NCBI GenBank assembly: GCA_016211955.1
Contig: JACRHX010000040.1
Location: 1-14,539 of the forward strand
Reading direction: 5' to 3'
DNA from: Parcubacteria group bacterium
GTDB taxonomy: Bacteria > Patescibacteriota > Minisyncoccia > UBA6257 > JACRHW01
Length of the DNA: 14,539 nucleotides
Shown here one piece after another: positions 6,741-13,266 of the stretch; the first letter of the stretch is position 1, and every line of letters begins with the position of its first letter. A program made the translations under genes and the position numbers. Under the pieces are notes generated by a model. The model saw nothing but the letters and a program-made list of their open reading frames with translations, had not been told where the DNA came from and did no database searches.

Positions 6741-6843
6741 ACCCCGTTAGAAGTGATACAGTTTTTTACATCTATAAAAGCATGAAATACAAAAATTAAC
6801 TATATATTTGCAAGCTATGTATTCTGGTCACTTCTAACGGGGT
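6741..6843. repeat. Inverted-repeat element with CCCGTTAGAAGT ends
   Basis: Perfect 16-bp arms accccgttagaagtga (6741-6756) and tcacttctaacggggt (6828-6843) enclose an AT-rich interior of 71 bp. The terminal motif cccgttagaRgt recurs in the palindrome inside the MurE-like gene (10099-10153). Together with the rpsT leader it fills most of the 304-bp gap 6581-6884, in which I see no gene. Confidence 0.75.
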
Positions 6844-6868
6844 AAAGAGCGTGAGAAGATTAAAGTTT

Positions 6869-6877
6869 TGGTATACT
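6869..6877 (+). promoter_or_regulatory. Extended -10 promoter giving a likely leaderless transcript
   Basis: TGGTATACT (extended -10) ends 7 nt before the ATG at 6885, and there is no Shine-Dalgarno. The -35 is not recognisable, as is common for extended -10 promoters. The same 9-mer serves the slipin gene on the other strand. A TATAAT at 6879-6884 also exists but is too close to the ATG to serve this start. Confidence 0.45.
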
Positions 6878-6884
6878 GTATAAT

Positions 6885-7619
6885 ATGTCACATCGTATAG
6901 CTTCTCGTTTAAATCCCAAAAAGCATTATCTGCAGGTTGCATTGAATAGTACCCTCGAGGATGCTCAAGAAATTATTCGTCAACTTCCTATAAGCGATAG
7001 AATTATTGTTGAGGCAGGGACGCCTCTTATTAAGCGGTATGGAGAGGAGGGGATCAGAAAAATTCGTGGTTGGTATGAAGAACGATTGGGTGGAAATACA
7101 TTCATGAACATGGTGAAGGGCGTTGCTCCAGATGTGCCTGTATTTCCTTATATTGTCGCTGATATGAAAACTATGGATCGTGGAGCGACCGAGGTGGAAA
7201 TCGCTGCGCGGGGAGGAGCGAGTGCGGTCATAGCACTAGGAAGTGCTCCCATTGAAACGCTTAACTCATTTACCGAAAGTTGTGAGGCGCAGGGTCTCGA
7301 TGCAATGATTGATATGATGAATGTCGAATTTCCTCTCACAGTACTCCGCGCACTCAAAAAAGTTCCTTCTGTAGTTATTCTTCACCGTGGTGTGGATGAA
7401 GAACTATTAAACAAGGAAAAACAAATTCCGCTTTATGAGATTCGAAGAATTAAGGGGAATTTTAATATTATGATTTCAATCGCGGGAGGGGATACGGTGC
7501 GTGAGGCACAGCGGGCAATATTTAACGATGCTGATATTGTAGTAATTTGGAAGTCGGTATTTAGCAGGGCAGAAGATACAACACAACTTATCGAGAATTT
7601 TTTAAAGATTACGAAATAA
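6885..7619 (+). CDS. 3-hexulose-6-phosphate synthase / OMP decarboxylase-superfamily enzyme
   Basis: A 244-residue TIM-barrel protein of the HPS/KGPDC branch of the orotidine-5'-phosphate decarboxylase superfamily. Visible motifs are VEAGTPLIKRYG (42-53), the catalytic DMKTMD (93-98; DxKxxD), HRGVD (167-171) and the phosphate-binding IAGG (199-202). In known members these chemistries are formaldehyde plus ribulose-5-phosphate to hexulose-6-phosphate (HPS), or decarboxylation of 3-keto-L-gulonate-6-phosphate. The sequence fits HPS somewhat better than OMP decarboxylase, but the exact substrate cannot be settled. It is about 30 residues longer than typical HPS, with the extra part near residues 60-83. 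No phosphohexulose isomerase (hxlB) is next to it. In organisms lacking the oxidative pentose phosphate pathway this enzyme can run in reverse to supply ribulose-5-phosphate (inference). Confidence 0.75.
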   Translation: MSHRIASRLNPKKHYLQVALNSTLEDAQEIIRQLPISDRIIVEAGTPLIKRYGEEGIRKIRGWYEERLGGNTFMNMVKGVAPDVPVFPYIVADMKTMDRGATEVEIAARGGASAVIALGSAPIETLNSFTESCEAQGLDAMIDMMNVEFPLTVLRALKKVPSVVILHRGVDEELLNKEKQIPLYEIRRIKGNFNIMISIAGGDTVREAQRAIFNDADIVVIWKSVFSRAEDTTQLIENFLKITK

Positions 7620-7624
7620 TATCA

Positions 7625-7678
7625 TTATCTCTCCTTGTCATTCCCGCCTTCGCGGGAATGACAAGGGAATAGAGATAA
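7625..7678. terminator. Large palindrome between convergent genes, probable bidirectional terminator
   Basis: Perfect 15-bp arms ccttgtcattcccgc (7633-7647) and gcgggaatgacaagg (7652-7666) close a 4-nt cttc loop. The outer arms ttatctct (7625-7632) and agagataa (7671-7678) extend the stem, with a 4-nt bulge on one side. There is no T-tract. 'GTCATTCCCGC...GCGGGAATGAC' is a widespread dispersed palindrome, so it may be both a repeat and a transcription barrier. Confidence 0.6.
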
Positions 7679-7681
7679 GTT

Positions 7682-8452
7682 CTATTTCTTTTCTTTGAAG
7701 TAATCGGTGAGGGACTGGATGCCTTGCATAAATTCGATAGGGAGGGCGAAGATGACGGTCTTTGATGGATCGGGGTTTATTTTCTCAATTGTTTCGAGAG
7801 TACGAAGAGCAAGTCCGCCTGGGGTTGCACTTAAGCGTCCTGCGGCTTGCGCAAGTTGTTCTGCTGCTTCAAATTCACCTTGTGATTGTATGACGATAGC
7901 CCTGCGTTCACGTTCTGACTCTGCCTGCTTCGCCATGACTCTTTTCATGTCTGCAGGAAGTTCAATGTCCTGGATCCTGATGTCGGTAACATTGATGCCC
8001 CACTCGGTTGTGGTAGTGTCCACGTCTTTTTTCATTTCTTCTGCTATTTTTTCACGTTCAGAGAGGAGGGTATCAAGCTCTACTTTTCCAATTACATCTC
8101 GGAGTGCCGCTTGGGCATACTGTATGATGGCGCTGTGGTAGCTACGAATTTTTAGTACTGCTTTACTTGCGTCGAGGACGTGGAAGTAAACTACGGCATT
8201 AATGCCGACAGGTACATTATCTTTTGTGATTACCTCTTGCTGGGGAATGTCTGTTCCATTTACGCGGATATCTACGACAATCATTTCTTGAATACCAAAC
8301 AGTACGAAGATCCACGTAAGTCCTGGTTCACGCGTGCCGGCATATTTACCAAGGGTGAGAATTACGCCGCGTTCATATTCTTTCACCACCCTTAATCCCC
8401 GGAGGAGAACGTATACAGCTATAACAATTAAGATTGTTATGAAAGTAGACAT
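7682..8452 (-). CDS. Slipin (stomatin/prohibitin, SPFH-domain membrane protein)
   Basis: A 256-residue membrane protein. It has one N-terminal hydrophobic anchor (about residues 4-19) followed by a full SPFH domain: VKEYERGVILTLGKY, EPGLTWI, VDIRVNGTDIPQQEVITKDNVPV and VDTTTTEWGINVTDIRIQDIELP. It then has a charged helical region (QAESERERRAIVIQSQGEFEAAEQLAQAA) and a C-terminal 'TVIFALPIEF'. Prokaryotic slipins form oligomeric rings or microdomains at the membrane and are often paired with an NfeD protein. No NfeD gene is seen on either side here. It is divergent from ruvA, with 79 bp between them. It is transcribed from an extended -10 promoter at 8484-8492. Confidence 0.9.
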   Translation of the reverse strand: MSTFITILIVIAVYVLLRGLRVVKEYERGVILTLGKYAGTREPGLTWIFVLFGIQEMIVVDIRVNGTDIPQQEVITKDNVPVGINAVVYFHVLDASKAVLKIRSYHSAIIQYAQAALRDVIGKVELDTLLSEREKIAEEMKKDVDTTTTEWGINVTDIRIQDIELPADMKRVMAKQAESERERRAIVIQSQGEFEAAEQLAQAAGRLSATPGGLALRTLETIEKINPDPSKTVIFALPIEFMQGIQSLTDYFKEKK

Positions 8453-8483
8453 GTTTATTTTTTTAGAAAGGTTAATTTAACTT

Positions 8484-8492
8484 AGTATACCA
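8484..8492 (-). promoter_or_regulatory. Extended -10 promoter for the slipin gene
   Basis: TGGTATACT on the minus strand, identical to the element before the gene at 6885. The start would be near 8477, giving a leader of about 25 nt without a Shine-Dalgarno. Confidence 0.45.
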
Positions 8493-8531
8493 TATTTTAC
8501 ATTTCTACTGGGCACGTTTAAAGTATAGATA

Positions 8532-9104
8532 ATGATTTATTCACTTGTGGGGAAAATTCGGTCGGTGCATACAAATGCGGTGGTGGTTGAAACGGAAGGT
8601 GGTGTCGGATATTTTGTACACACAACACCCGAGACAATAAAAAGAATTGTTGTCGAGGGAAGGACGAGAATATTTACTTCGCTTAGAGTACGAGAAGACG
8701 CTCTCGATCTTTATGGGTTTGCTACAGAAGAAGATCTTAAGTTTTTTGAGCTACTTAACACCGTCTCTGGTGTGGGACCTAAGGCAGCGATGGCGATATT
8801 GGGTGTTGCTGACATTGTGACATTGCGTTCTGCGATTGCCTCTGGGAAGGCCGACATATTAAGTCGTGCGGGCGGAGTGGGAAGAAAGACGAGCGAGCGA
8901 CTCATTGTAGAACTTAAGGATAAGGTAGGGAGAAGCGACGAGCGCACAAAGGAGCTTGAACTTGATCTTGATATTCTTGAGGCGTTAAAATCGTTGGGAT
9001 ATTCGATGAGTGAGGCGCAACACGCATTGAAGAAAATTCCGGGAGATGTGGTAAACTTTTCAGATCGTTTGAAGGCGGCGCTTAAGGTGCTTGGGAAAAA
9101 ATGA
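8532..9104 (+). CDS. ruvA: Holliday junction branch migration protein RuvA
   Basis: A 190-residue RuvA, which binds four-way DNA junctions as a tetramer and recruits the RuvB motor. The N-terminal OB fold (MIYSLVGKIRSV, about residues 1-62, with LRVREDALDLYGF) is followed by two helix-hairpin-helix motifs. These are NTVSGVGPKAAMAIL (76-90) and ILSRAGGVGRKTSERLIVEL (109-128). A C-terminal three-helix domain (146-190: DILEALKSLGYS...) contacts RuvB. Length is normal. No Shine-Dalgarno is seen; a weak TTTACA-17-TAAAGT promoter would start the transcript almost at the ATG. ruvB and ruvC are not in the window. Confidence 0.96.
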   Translation: MIYSLVGKIRSVHTNAVVVETEGGVGYFVHTTPETIKRIVVEGRTRIFTSLRVREDALDLYGFATEEDLKFFELLNTVSGVGPKAAMAILGVADIVTLRSAIASGKADILSRAGGVGRKTSERLIVELKDKVGRSDERTKELELDLDILEALKSLGYSMSEAQHALKKIPGDVVNFSDRLKAALKVLGKK

Positions 9105-9203
9105 GTATCTTGTATTGAGTATTTGGTATCTTGTATACGTTTGCATTTGTCCGTTTCATACAAAATACTAGATACAAAATACTAGATACAAAATACTAGA
9201 TAC
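9105..9203. repeat. Inverted and tandem repeat array of a 14-bp unit (copy 2 of the GTATCT family)
   Basis: Three exact tandem copies of atacaaaatactag (9158-9171, 9172-9185, 9186-9199) plus a partial fourth form the right side. The left arm 9105-9136 is complementary to 9172-9203 at 26 of 32 positions by my count. The central spacer (about 9137-9157) is unrelated to the other copy at 2760-2844. The array begins right after the ruvA stop and ends 4 nt before the start of the MurE-like gene, so it may supply both a hairpin end and promoter-like AT boxes. Confidence 0.8.
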
Positions 9204-9207
9204 TTTT

Positions 9208-10590
9208 ATGCTAAACAGGTTAAAACACTATTATCATCTTCTTTGGGCCTATTTTCCCGCATTATGGCACAGGTTTCCTTCGCGTAAGCTTAAGGTTATT
9301 GGTGTGACGGGTACAAAAGGAAAGACGACGACAGTCGAGTTGATGGCGTATGTGTTTGCGGCTGCGGGATACAACATGGTCTCCTCCTCTGGGTTGCGGT
9401 TTCGAGTGGGTGAAAAAACAGTACCTAATGATTTTAAAATGACGATGCCTGGAAGAGGTTTCCTTCAAGGGCTTTTGGCACGCGGCGTGAAAGAGAAGTG
9501 TGACGTAGCCATTCTCGAGATAACTTCAGAGGGTCTCGTTCAATCTCGTCATCGTTATATTGATTTTGACGCAGCGGTGTTTTTAGGAATTCATGAAGAG
9601 CATCTTGAACGACACGGCGGGTTTGAGGGCTACAGAAAAGCGAAGGAGTTATTGTTTGAAGCCTTGCGGACGTCTGAGAAAAAAAAGAAAATTTCTATCA
9701 TCAACACCGATGATATGCACGCAAAAGAATTTGTGAAATATGCCACAGATGAGTGTTGGGGTTTTGGTTTTAAGGGAAACGGGCTTAAAAAGGGGATGAA
9801 GATTTTGAAGGCTGAGGGGGTGCAGGTAAGTTCCGATGGTCTGCAATTTTATGTAAATGGCAATCGTATTCTCTCAAAATTACTTGGCGAATTTAATGTG
9901 TACAATCTTCTTGCGGTTATTGCGACGGCAAAGGCGTTTGGTATTGATGATGCGGTTCTTCAAAATGCACTTCTTACATTTCCTGGTCTTCCTGGGCGTA
10001 TGGAGGTGCTCTCGGGACGCGGTATCCATGTCATCGTTGACTATGCGCATACTCCTGATTCACTTGAGTGGGTGTATAAAGAAGCGCGGCGTATTTTTAT
10101 CCCGTTAGAGGTAGAGGCGGCGCGCTGCGAGCCCTCGCGACCTCTAACGGGATTTAATCCTGCTACCATGATTTGCATATTGGGTTCCGCGGGAGGAGGA
10201 AGAGATACGTGGAAGCGGGCTGTGTTTGGTGAACTTGCTGCGATGTATTGCGACCAGATAGTTCTTACCAACGAAGATCCCTACGATGAAGATCCAGAAC
10301 GAATTTTAGAGGATATTAAGGAGGGTATTGATCGGTTTTCTCATCGGAAGGTAAAATTGTCAGCCTCTTCATTTAATACGTTTCACGAAACTTCAAAAGA
10401 AACGAAAAATGCACATGTCCAGATGGTACTTGAGAGAAAAGAGGCGATTAAAAAAGCTATTTTGCTTGCGAAACCAGGCGATGTTGTGGTAATTACAGGG
10501 AAGGGCGGAGAGCGATGGATGGTAGTCGCAGGAGGTAAAAAAATCTCTTGGGATGATTCAGCTATTGTAAAAGAGGTATTGTATTCTTAA
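9208..10590 (+). CDS. murE: MurE-like Mur ligase (UDP-MurNAc-tripeptide synthetase) with an in-frame palindrome
   Basis: A 460-residue ATP-dependent Mur ligase for peptidoglycan precursor synthesis. The ATP site GVTGTKGKTTT is at residues 32-42, whereas full-length MurE has it near residue 110, so the N-terminal UDP-binding domain is almost absent. The central domain has EITSEGL, HEEHLERHGGFEGYRKAKELLF (carbamylated-lysine region) and NVYNLLAVIATAKAFG. The C-terminal domain has LPGRMEVL, VDYAHTPDSLEWV, ILGSAGGGRD, TNEDPYDEDP and VVITGKGGE. The substrate-recognition loop is NEDPYDEDP, not the DNPR of meso-DAP enzymes, so the third amino acid cannot be named. Residues 298-315, between EARRIF and FNPATMICILGS, are encoded by a palindromic repeat and have no counterpart in the family pattern. 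The stop codon lies in the arm of the next repeat. Confidence 0.88.
   Translation: MLNRLKHYYHLLWAYFPALWHRFPSRKLKVIGVTGTKGKTTTVELMAYVFAAAGYNMVSSSGLRFRVGEKTVPNDFKMTMPGRGFLQGLLARGVKEKCDVAILEITSEGLVQSRHRYIDFDAAVFLGIHEEHLERHGGFEGYRKAKELLFEALRTSEKKKKISIINTDDMHAKEFVKYATDECWGFGFKGNGLKKGMKILKAEGVQVSSDGLQFYVNGNRILSKLLGEFNVYNLLAVIATAKAFGIDDAVLQNALLTFPGLPGRMEVLSGRGIHVIVDYAHTPDSLEWVYKEARRIFIPLEVEAARCEPSRPLTGFNPATMICILGSAGGGRDTWKRAVFGELAAMYCDQIVLTNEDPYDEDPERILEDIKEGIDRFSHRKVKLSASSFNTFHETSKETKNAHVQMVLERKEAIKKAILLAKPGDVVVITGKGGERWMVVAGGKKISWDDSAIVKEVLYS
10099..10153. repeat. Palindromic element inserted in frame in the MurE-like gene
   Basis: Perfect 14-bp arms atcccgttagaggt (10099-10112) and acctctaacgggat (10140-10153) enclose a GC-rich 27-nt loop unlike the gene around it. 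It corresponds to 18 extra codons (10099-10152) and keeps the frame. The arms share cccgttagaRgt with the intergenic element at 6741-6843. Confidence 0.85.
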
Positions 10591-10752
10591 ATCACAAAAC
10601 ATCTGTTTCTCACGCACTCGCCACTTCTGCGGTGGCTCACTCTTCTACAAGCGCTTCGTTGTTAATCCAATTCTCTCCCTACGGGAGATCAGGATTGACA
10701 ACACCTAGCTTCGCACTTGTGGAATGGTTCGAAACAGATGTTTTGTAATTTA
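10588..10752. repeat. 165-bp element with 22-bp terminal inverted repeats (MITE-like or structured RNA)
   Basis: The arms 10588-10609 and 10731-10752 are complementary at 21 of 22 positions, with a perfect 16-bp core (acaaaacatctgtttc / gaaacagatgttttgt). Inside are further stems: gccac/gtggc (from 10620), and gttgttaatcc (10659-10669) with ggattgacaac (10692-10702, one G-U if RNA) closing a tight hairpin tctccc-tac-gggaga. acaag/cttgt also pair. The interior is GC-richer than the arms. It starts in the murE stop codon and ends 8 bp before the Nudix gene. I see no gene in it; an RNA gene or a mobile miniature element are both possible. Confidence 0.75.
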
Positions 10753-10760
10753 TAGATTCT

Positions 10761-11225
10761 ATGAACAAGAATAATAAGGGATTTCTAAAAAAAGAGCGTT
10801 ATAAAAAGGTGTATGATGTTGCGCCTGTTTTTTGTGTAGATCTTCTCGCTGTTTGTAATGGTGAATTTCTTTTGGGAATGAGGACAAACGAGCCAGAAAA
10901 AGGAAAATGGTTTTTGCCTGGTGGGCGTATTTTAAAAATGGAATCACTTGAGAATGCAGTAATGAGAAAGGCAAAAGAAGAGTTGGGTATCCGTGTTACA
11001 AAAAAGGATTTTGAATTTCTTACTTTACAAACCGTTATTTCTCACAAAGCTCCTTTTGGAGACGGTCCATTTCATGCGGTCATTGGAGTATATAAACTTA
11101 CTATAAAAAGGAAGGACACTATTAGAGCTGATGCCCAACATTCAGAATTGCAGTGGTTTTCAAAAGTTAAAAGTAATTTGCATCCGTACGTGAAGGCATC
11201 GCTTCGTGTCGCAGGATTCAAATAA
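10761..11225 (+). CDS. Nudix hydrolase, GDP-mannose mannosyl hydrolase-like
   Basis: A 154-residue Nudix protein. The Nudix box is GRILKMESLENAVMRKAKEELGI (residues 55-77, given here with its core): the first G, the E at +6, the R, the EE pair and the LGI are present, but the usual 'RE' is 'RK'. The upstream 'FCVDLLAVCNGEFLLGMRTNEPEKGKWFLPGG' region strongly recalls Gmm/NudD/WcaH enzymes (FLLGkRtN.P..G.WF.PGG). Those hydrolyse GDP-mannose to GDP and mannose and also deviate from the Nudix consensus at this point. In E. coli, gmm sits beside gmd and fcl; here it directly precedes gmd, which supports the assignment. There is no Shine-Dalgarno. Confidence 0.8.
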   Translation: MNKNNKGFLKKERYKKVYDVAPVFCVDLLAVCNGEFLLGMRTNEPEKGKWFLPGGRILKMESLENAVMRKAKEELGIRVTKKDFEFLTLQTVISHKAPFGDGPFHAVIGVYKLTIKRKDTIRADAQHSELQWFSKVKSNLHPYVKASLRVAGFK

Positions 11226-11235
11226 TATTTTATTT

Positions 11236-12243
11236 ATGAAGAAGGCTTTTGTAACGGGTGCCACAGGTCAAGATGGCTCATATCTTATTGAGCTTCTTTT
11301 AGAGAAAGGCTATGAAGTACATGGTCTCATTCGGCGTTCTTCAACGTTTAATACGTCTCGTATTGATCACGTCTATCAAGATCCGCATGAAAAGAAACTC
11401 CATTTTTATCTCCATTATGGAGATCTTTCAGATACAGGAAATATAAGAAAGCTCATTTTTGATATTCAGCCTGATGAGGTGTATCACCTTGGTGCGCAGT
11501 CCCACGTGCGCGTTTCGTTTGACATACCAGAGTATACGGCAGATATTACAGGGCTTGGCGCATTACGTATTCTCGAGGCAATAAAAGATTTTGAAAAGTC
11601 TCATGACAAAAAAATAAGGTTTTACCAGGCGAGTTCGAGTGAGATGTTTGGTTCGACACCTCCACCACAAAATGAAAAGACGTCATTTCATCCACGAAGT
11701 CCTTATGGCTGCGCAAAGGTGTTTGCTTATCACACCACCGTAAATTATCGTGAGGCATACAATATGTTCGCAGTAAATGGGGTCCTTTTTAATCATGAAT
11801 CAGAACGTCGCGGTGAGACATTTGTCACACGGAAAATCACACGCGGTATTGCACGTATTCTTGCTGGATTGGATAAGAAACTCTATCTTGGCAATCTTAA
11901 TGCACGTCGTGACTGGGGATATGCAAAAGAATACATGGAGGCGGCGTGGATGATGCTTCAACAAGATAAGCCCGATGATTACGTAATTGGCACAGGAGAA
12001 ACCCACTCGGTTAAAGAGTTTGTCCAAGCGGCCTTTAAGCACGCAGGCATCTCTGATTGGAAAAAGTATGTGGAAATAGATCCCCGTTATTATAGGCCTA
12101 CCGAGGTAGACTCACTTATTGCCGATCCAAGCAAGGCAAGAAAAAAACTCAAATGGAAACCAAAAACCACATTTGACTCACTTGTAAGGTTGATGGTAGA
12201 AGAAGACTTAAGGGTCTATAGTCCTAACATAAAGGAGGCGTAA
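11236..12243 (+). CDS. gmd: GDP-mannose 4,6-dehydratase
   Basis: A 335-residue extended short-chain dehydrogenase that converts GDP-mannose to GDP-4-keto-6-deoxymannose using bound NADP(H). Visible motifs are the dinucleotide site TGATGQDG (7-14), RRSSTFNTSRIDH, HYGDLSD, HLGAQSHVRVSF, the catalytic SSSEMFG (133-139; E136) and YGCAKVFAYH with Y157 and K161. VNGVLFNHESERRGETFVTRKI follows, a segment characteristic of Gmd. The C-terminal 'RYYRPTEVDSLIADPSKARKKLKWKP' is also family-typical. The frame is open to a GTG at 11206 inside the Nudix gene, but the ATG at 11236 starts the Rossmann fold. The next gene follows after 4 nt and its ribosome binding site lies at the end of gmd. Confidence 0.96.
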   Translation: MKKAFVTGATGQDGSYLIELLLEKGYEVHGLIRRSSTFNTSRIDHVYQDPHEKKLHFYLHYGDLSDTGNIRKLIFDIQPDEVYHLGAQSHVRVSFDIPEYTADITGLGALRILEAIKDFEKSHDKKIRFYQASSSEMFGSTPPPQNEKTSFHPRSPYGCAKVFAYHTTVNYREAYNMFAVNGVLFNHESERRGETFVTRKITRGIARILAGLDKKLYLGNLNARRDWGYAKEYMEAAWMMLQQDKPDDYVIGTGETHSVKEFVQAAFKHAGISDWKKYVEIDPRYYRPTEVDSLIADPSKARKKLKWKPKTTFDSLVRLMVEEDLRVYSPNIKEA

Positions 12244-12247
12244 TACT

Positions 12248-13189
12248 ATGCAACTTGAAAACAAAAAAATTCTTGTTACGGGTGGCGCTGGATTTTTGGG
12301 CAGTTTTGTGGTGCAGAAGCTTTTAGATCGTGGAATTCAAAAAGAGCGTATTATTATTCCGCGCTCAAGCGAGAATGATTTGCGTATGTGGGAGCAGTGT
12401 AGACAGGTAATGCATGAGGTGGGTACGGTCATTCACCTTGCCGCGAAGGTGGGGGGTATTGGATTTAACAGAGAAAAACCAGGTGAACTCTTTTATGACA
12501 ACATAATGATAGGGACACAGCTTATGGAGGCTGCTCGTCAGGCGGGGGTGCATAAATTTGTTGCCGTAGGTACTATTTGTGCCTATCCTAAGCACACCGA
12601 AGTACCCTTTAGAGAGGATCATTTGTGGTTTGGATATCCCGAGGAGACGAATGCACCCTACGGGCTCGCGAAGAAAATGCTTCTTGTCCAGGCTCAGGCC
12701 TATCGTACCCAGTATGGATTTAATGCTATCTATCTTTTGCCCGTAAATCTGTATGGTCCACGCGATAATTTTAAACCCGAAAGTTCACATGTAATTCCTG
12801 CGCTTATCAAAAAAGTACATGATGCTAAAACCGCGGGCGCAGACCATATCAACGTGTGGGGGACAGGGAATGCTACAAGGGAATTTTTATATGTCGAAGA
12901 TGCAGCGGAAGGTATTGTGCTTGCTGGAGAGAAATATAACAAAGAACATCCTGTAAATCTTGGTTCAGGCATGGAGATTTCAATCAAAGACCTTATCACC
13001 ACCATTTGCAGGCTTATGGATTTTAAGGGTGAACTTCGTTGGGATGCAACAAAGCCCGATGGCCAACCACGCCGGATGCTCGATGTGTCTCGTGCGGAAA
13101 AAGAGTTTGGTTTTAAGGCAAAAACAAGCTTTGAGGACGGACTTAGAGAAACAATCGAGTGGTATAGAAGGCAGCAGGATGTTGCATAA
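12248..13189 (+). CDS. fcl: GDP-L-fucose synthase (GDP-4-keto-6-deoxymannose epimerase/reductase)
   Basis: A 313-residue extended SDR enzyme that takes the Gmd product to GDP-L-fucose by 3,5-epimerisation and NADPH-dependent reduction. Motifs are TGGAGFLG (11-18), HLAAKVGGIGFN (typical of this family), VGTICAYPKH around the active-site position 109 and NAPYGLAKKM with Y138 and K142. LPVNLYGPRDNF and a C-terminal WDATKPDGQPRRMLDVSRA also fit. Where many homologs have SSCIYPK, this one has GTICAYPK, so T109 stands in place of a Ser. A strong Shine-Dalgarno (aaaggagg) precedes the start inside the end of gmd, indicating a coupled operon. A terminator follows immediately. Confidence 0.95.
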   Translation: MQLENKKILVTGGAGFLGSFVVQKLLDRGIQKERIIIPRSSENDLRMWEQCRQVMHEVGTVIHLAAKVGGIGFNREKPGELFYDNIMIGTQLMEAARQAGVHKFVAVGTICAYPKHTEVPFREDHLWFGYPEETNAPYGLAKKMLLVQAQAYRTQYGFNAIYLLPVNLYGPRDNFKPESSHVIPALIKKVHDAKTAGADHINVWGTGNATREFLYVEDAAEGIVLAGEKYNKEHPVNLGSGMEISIKDLITTICRLMDFKGELRWDATKPDGQPRRMLDVSRAEKEFGFKAKTSFEDGLRETIEWYRRQQDVA

Positions 13190-13190
13190 T

Positions 13191-13221
13191 AAAAATCTCA
13201 GAGAATCTCTGGGATTTTTTG
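13191..13221 (+). terminator. Rho-independent terminator after the GDP-fucose operon
   Basis: An 11-bp stem aaaaatctcag (13191-13201) / ctgggattttt (13209-13219), with one G-U and a 7-nt loop, runs into a six-T tract. It separates the fcl operon from the next promoter. Confidence 0.8.
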
Positions 13222-13230
13222 ATGTTAGCT

Positions 13231-13260
13231 TTGACACCATATGACACTTGTTGATACAAT
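13231..13260 (+). promoter_or_regulatory. Strong sigma70-type promoter of the HTH gene, leaderless, with repeated TGACAC boxes
   Basis: TTGACA (13231-13236), an 18-nt spacer, and TACAAT (13255-13260). The ATG begins 7 nt after the -10, so the transcript probably starts at the ATG. TGACAC occurs at 13232-13237, 13242-13247 and 13268-13273; the first two are exactly 10 bp apart, on one face of the helix, and could be operator half-sites for the encoded HTH protein (inference). Confidence 0.65.
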
Positions 13261-13266
13261 ATAAAA

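Noticed and set aside
8711..9163. 150-codon minus-strand frame over ruvA
   Set aside because: The product is low in complexity (Ser-rich) and lies antisense to a clearly conserved ruvA.
9158..9199. Three exact direct repeats that could suggest a CRISPR array
   Set aside because: The 14-bp units are directly adjacent with no unique spacers, and no cas genes are present.
10588..10752. A tRNA or 6S RNA in the murE-Nudix spacer
   Set aside because: No cloverleaf or T-loop motif (GGTTCGA lacks a matching acceptor and CCA context), and the branched fold does not match the 6S central bubble. I kept it as an inverted-repeat element.
11206..11235. Upstream GTG start for gmd
   Set aside because: It overlaps the Nudix gene end, and the Rossmann fold begins at the ATG at 11236.
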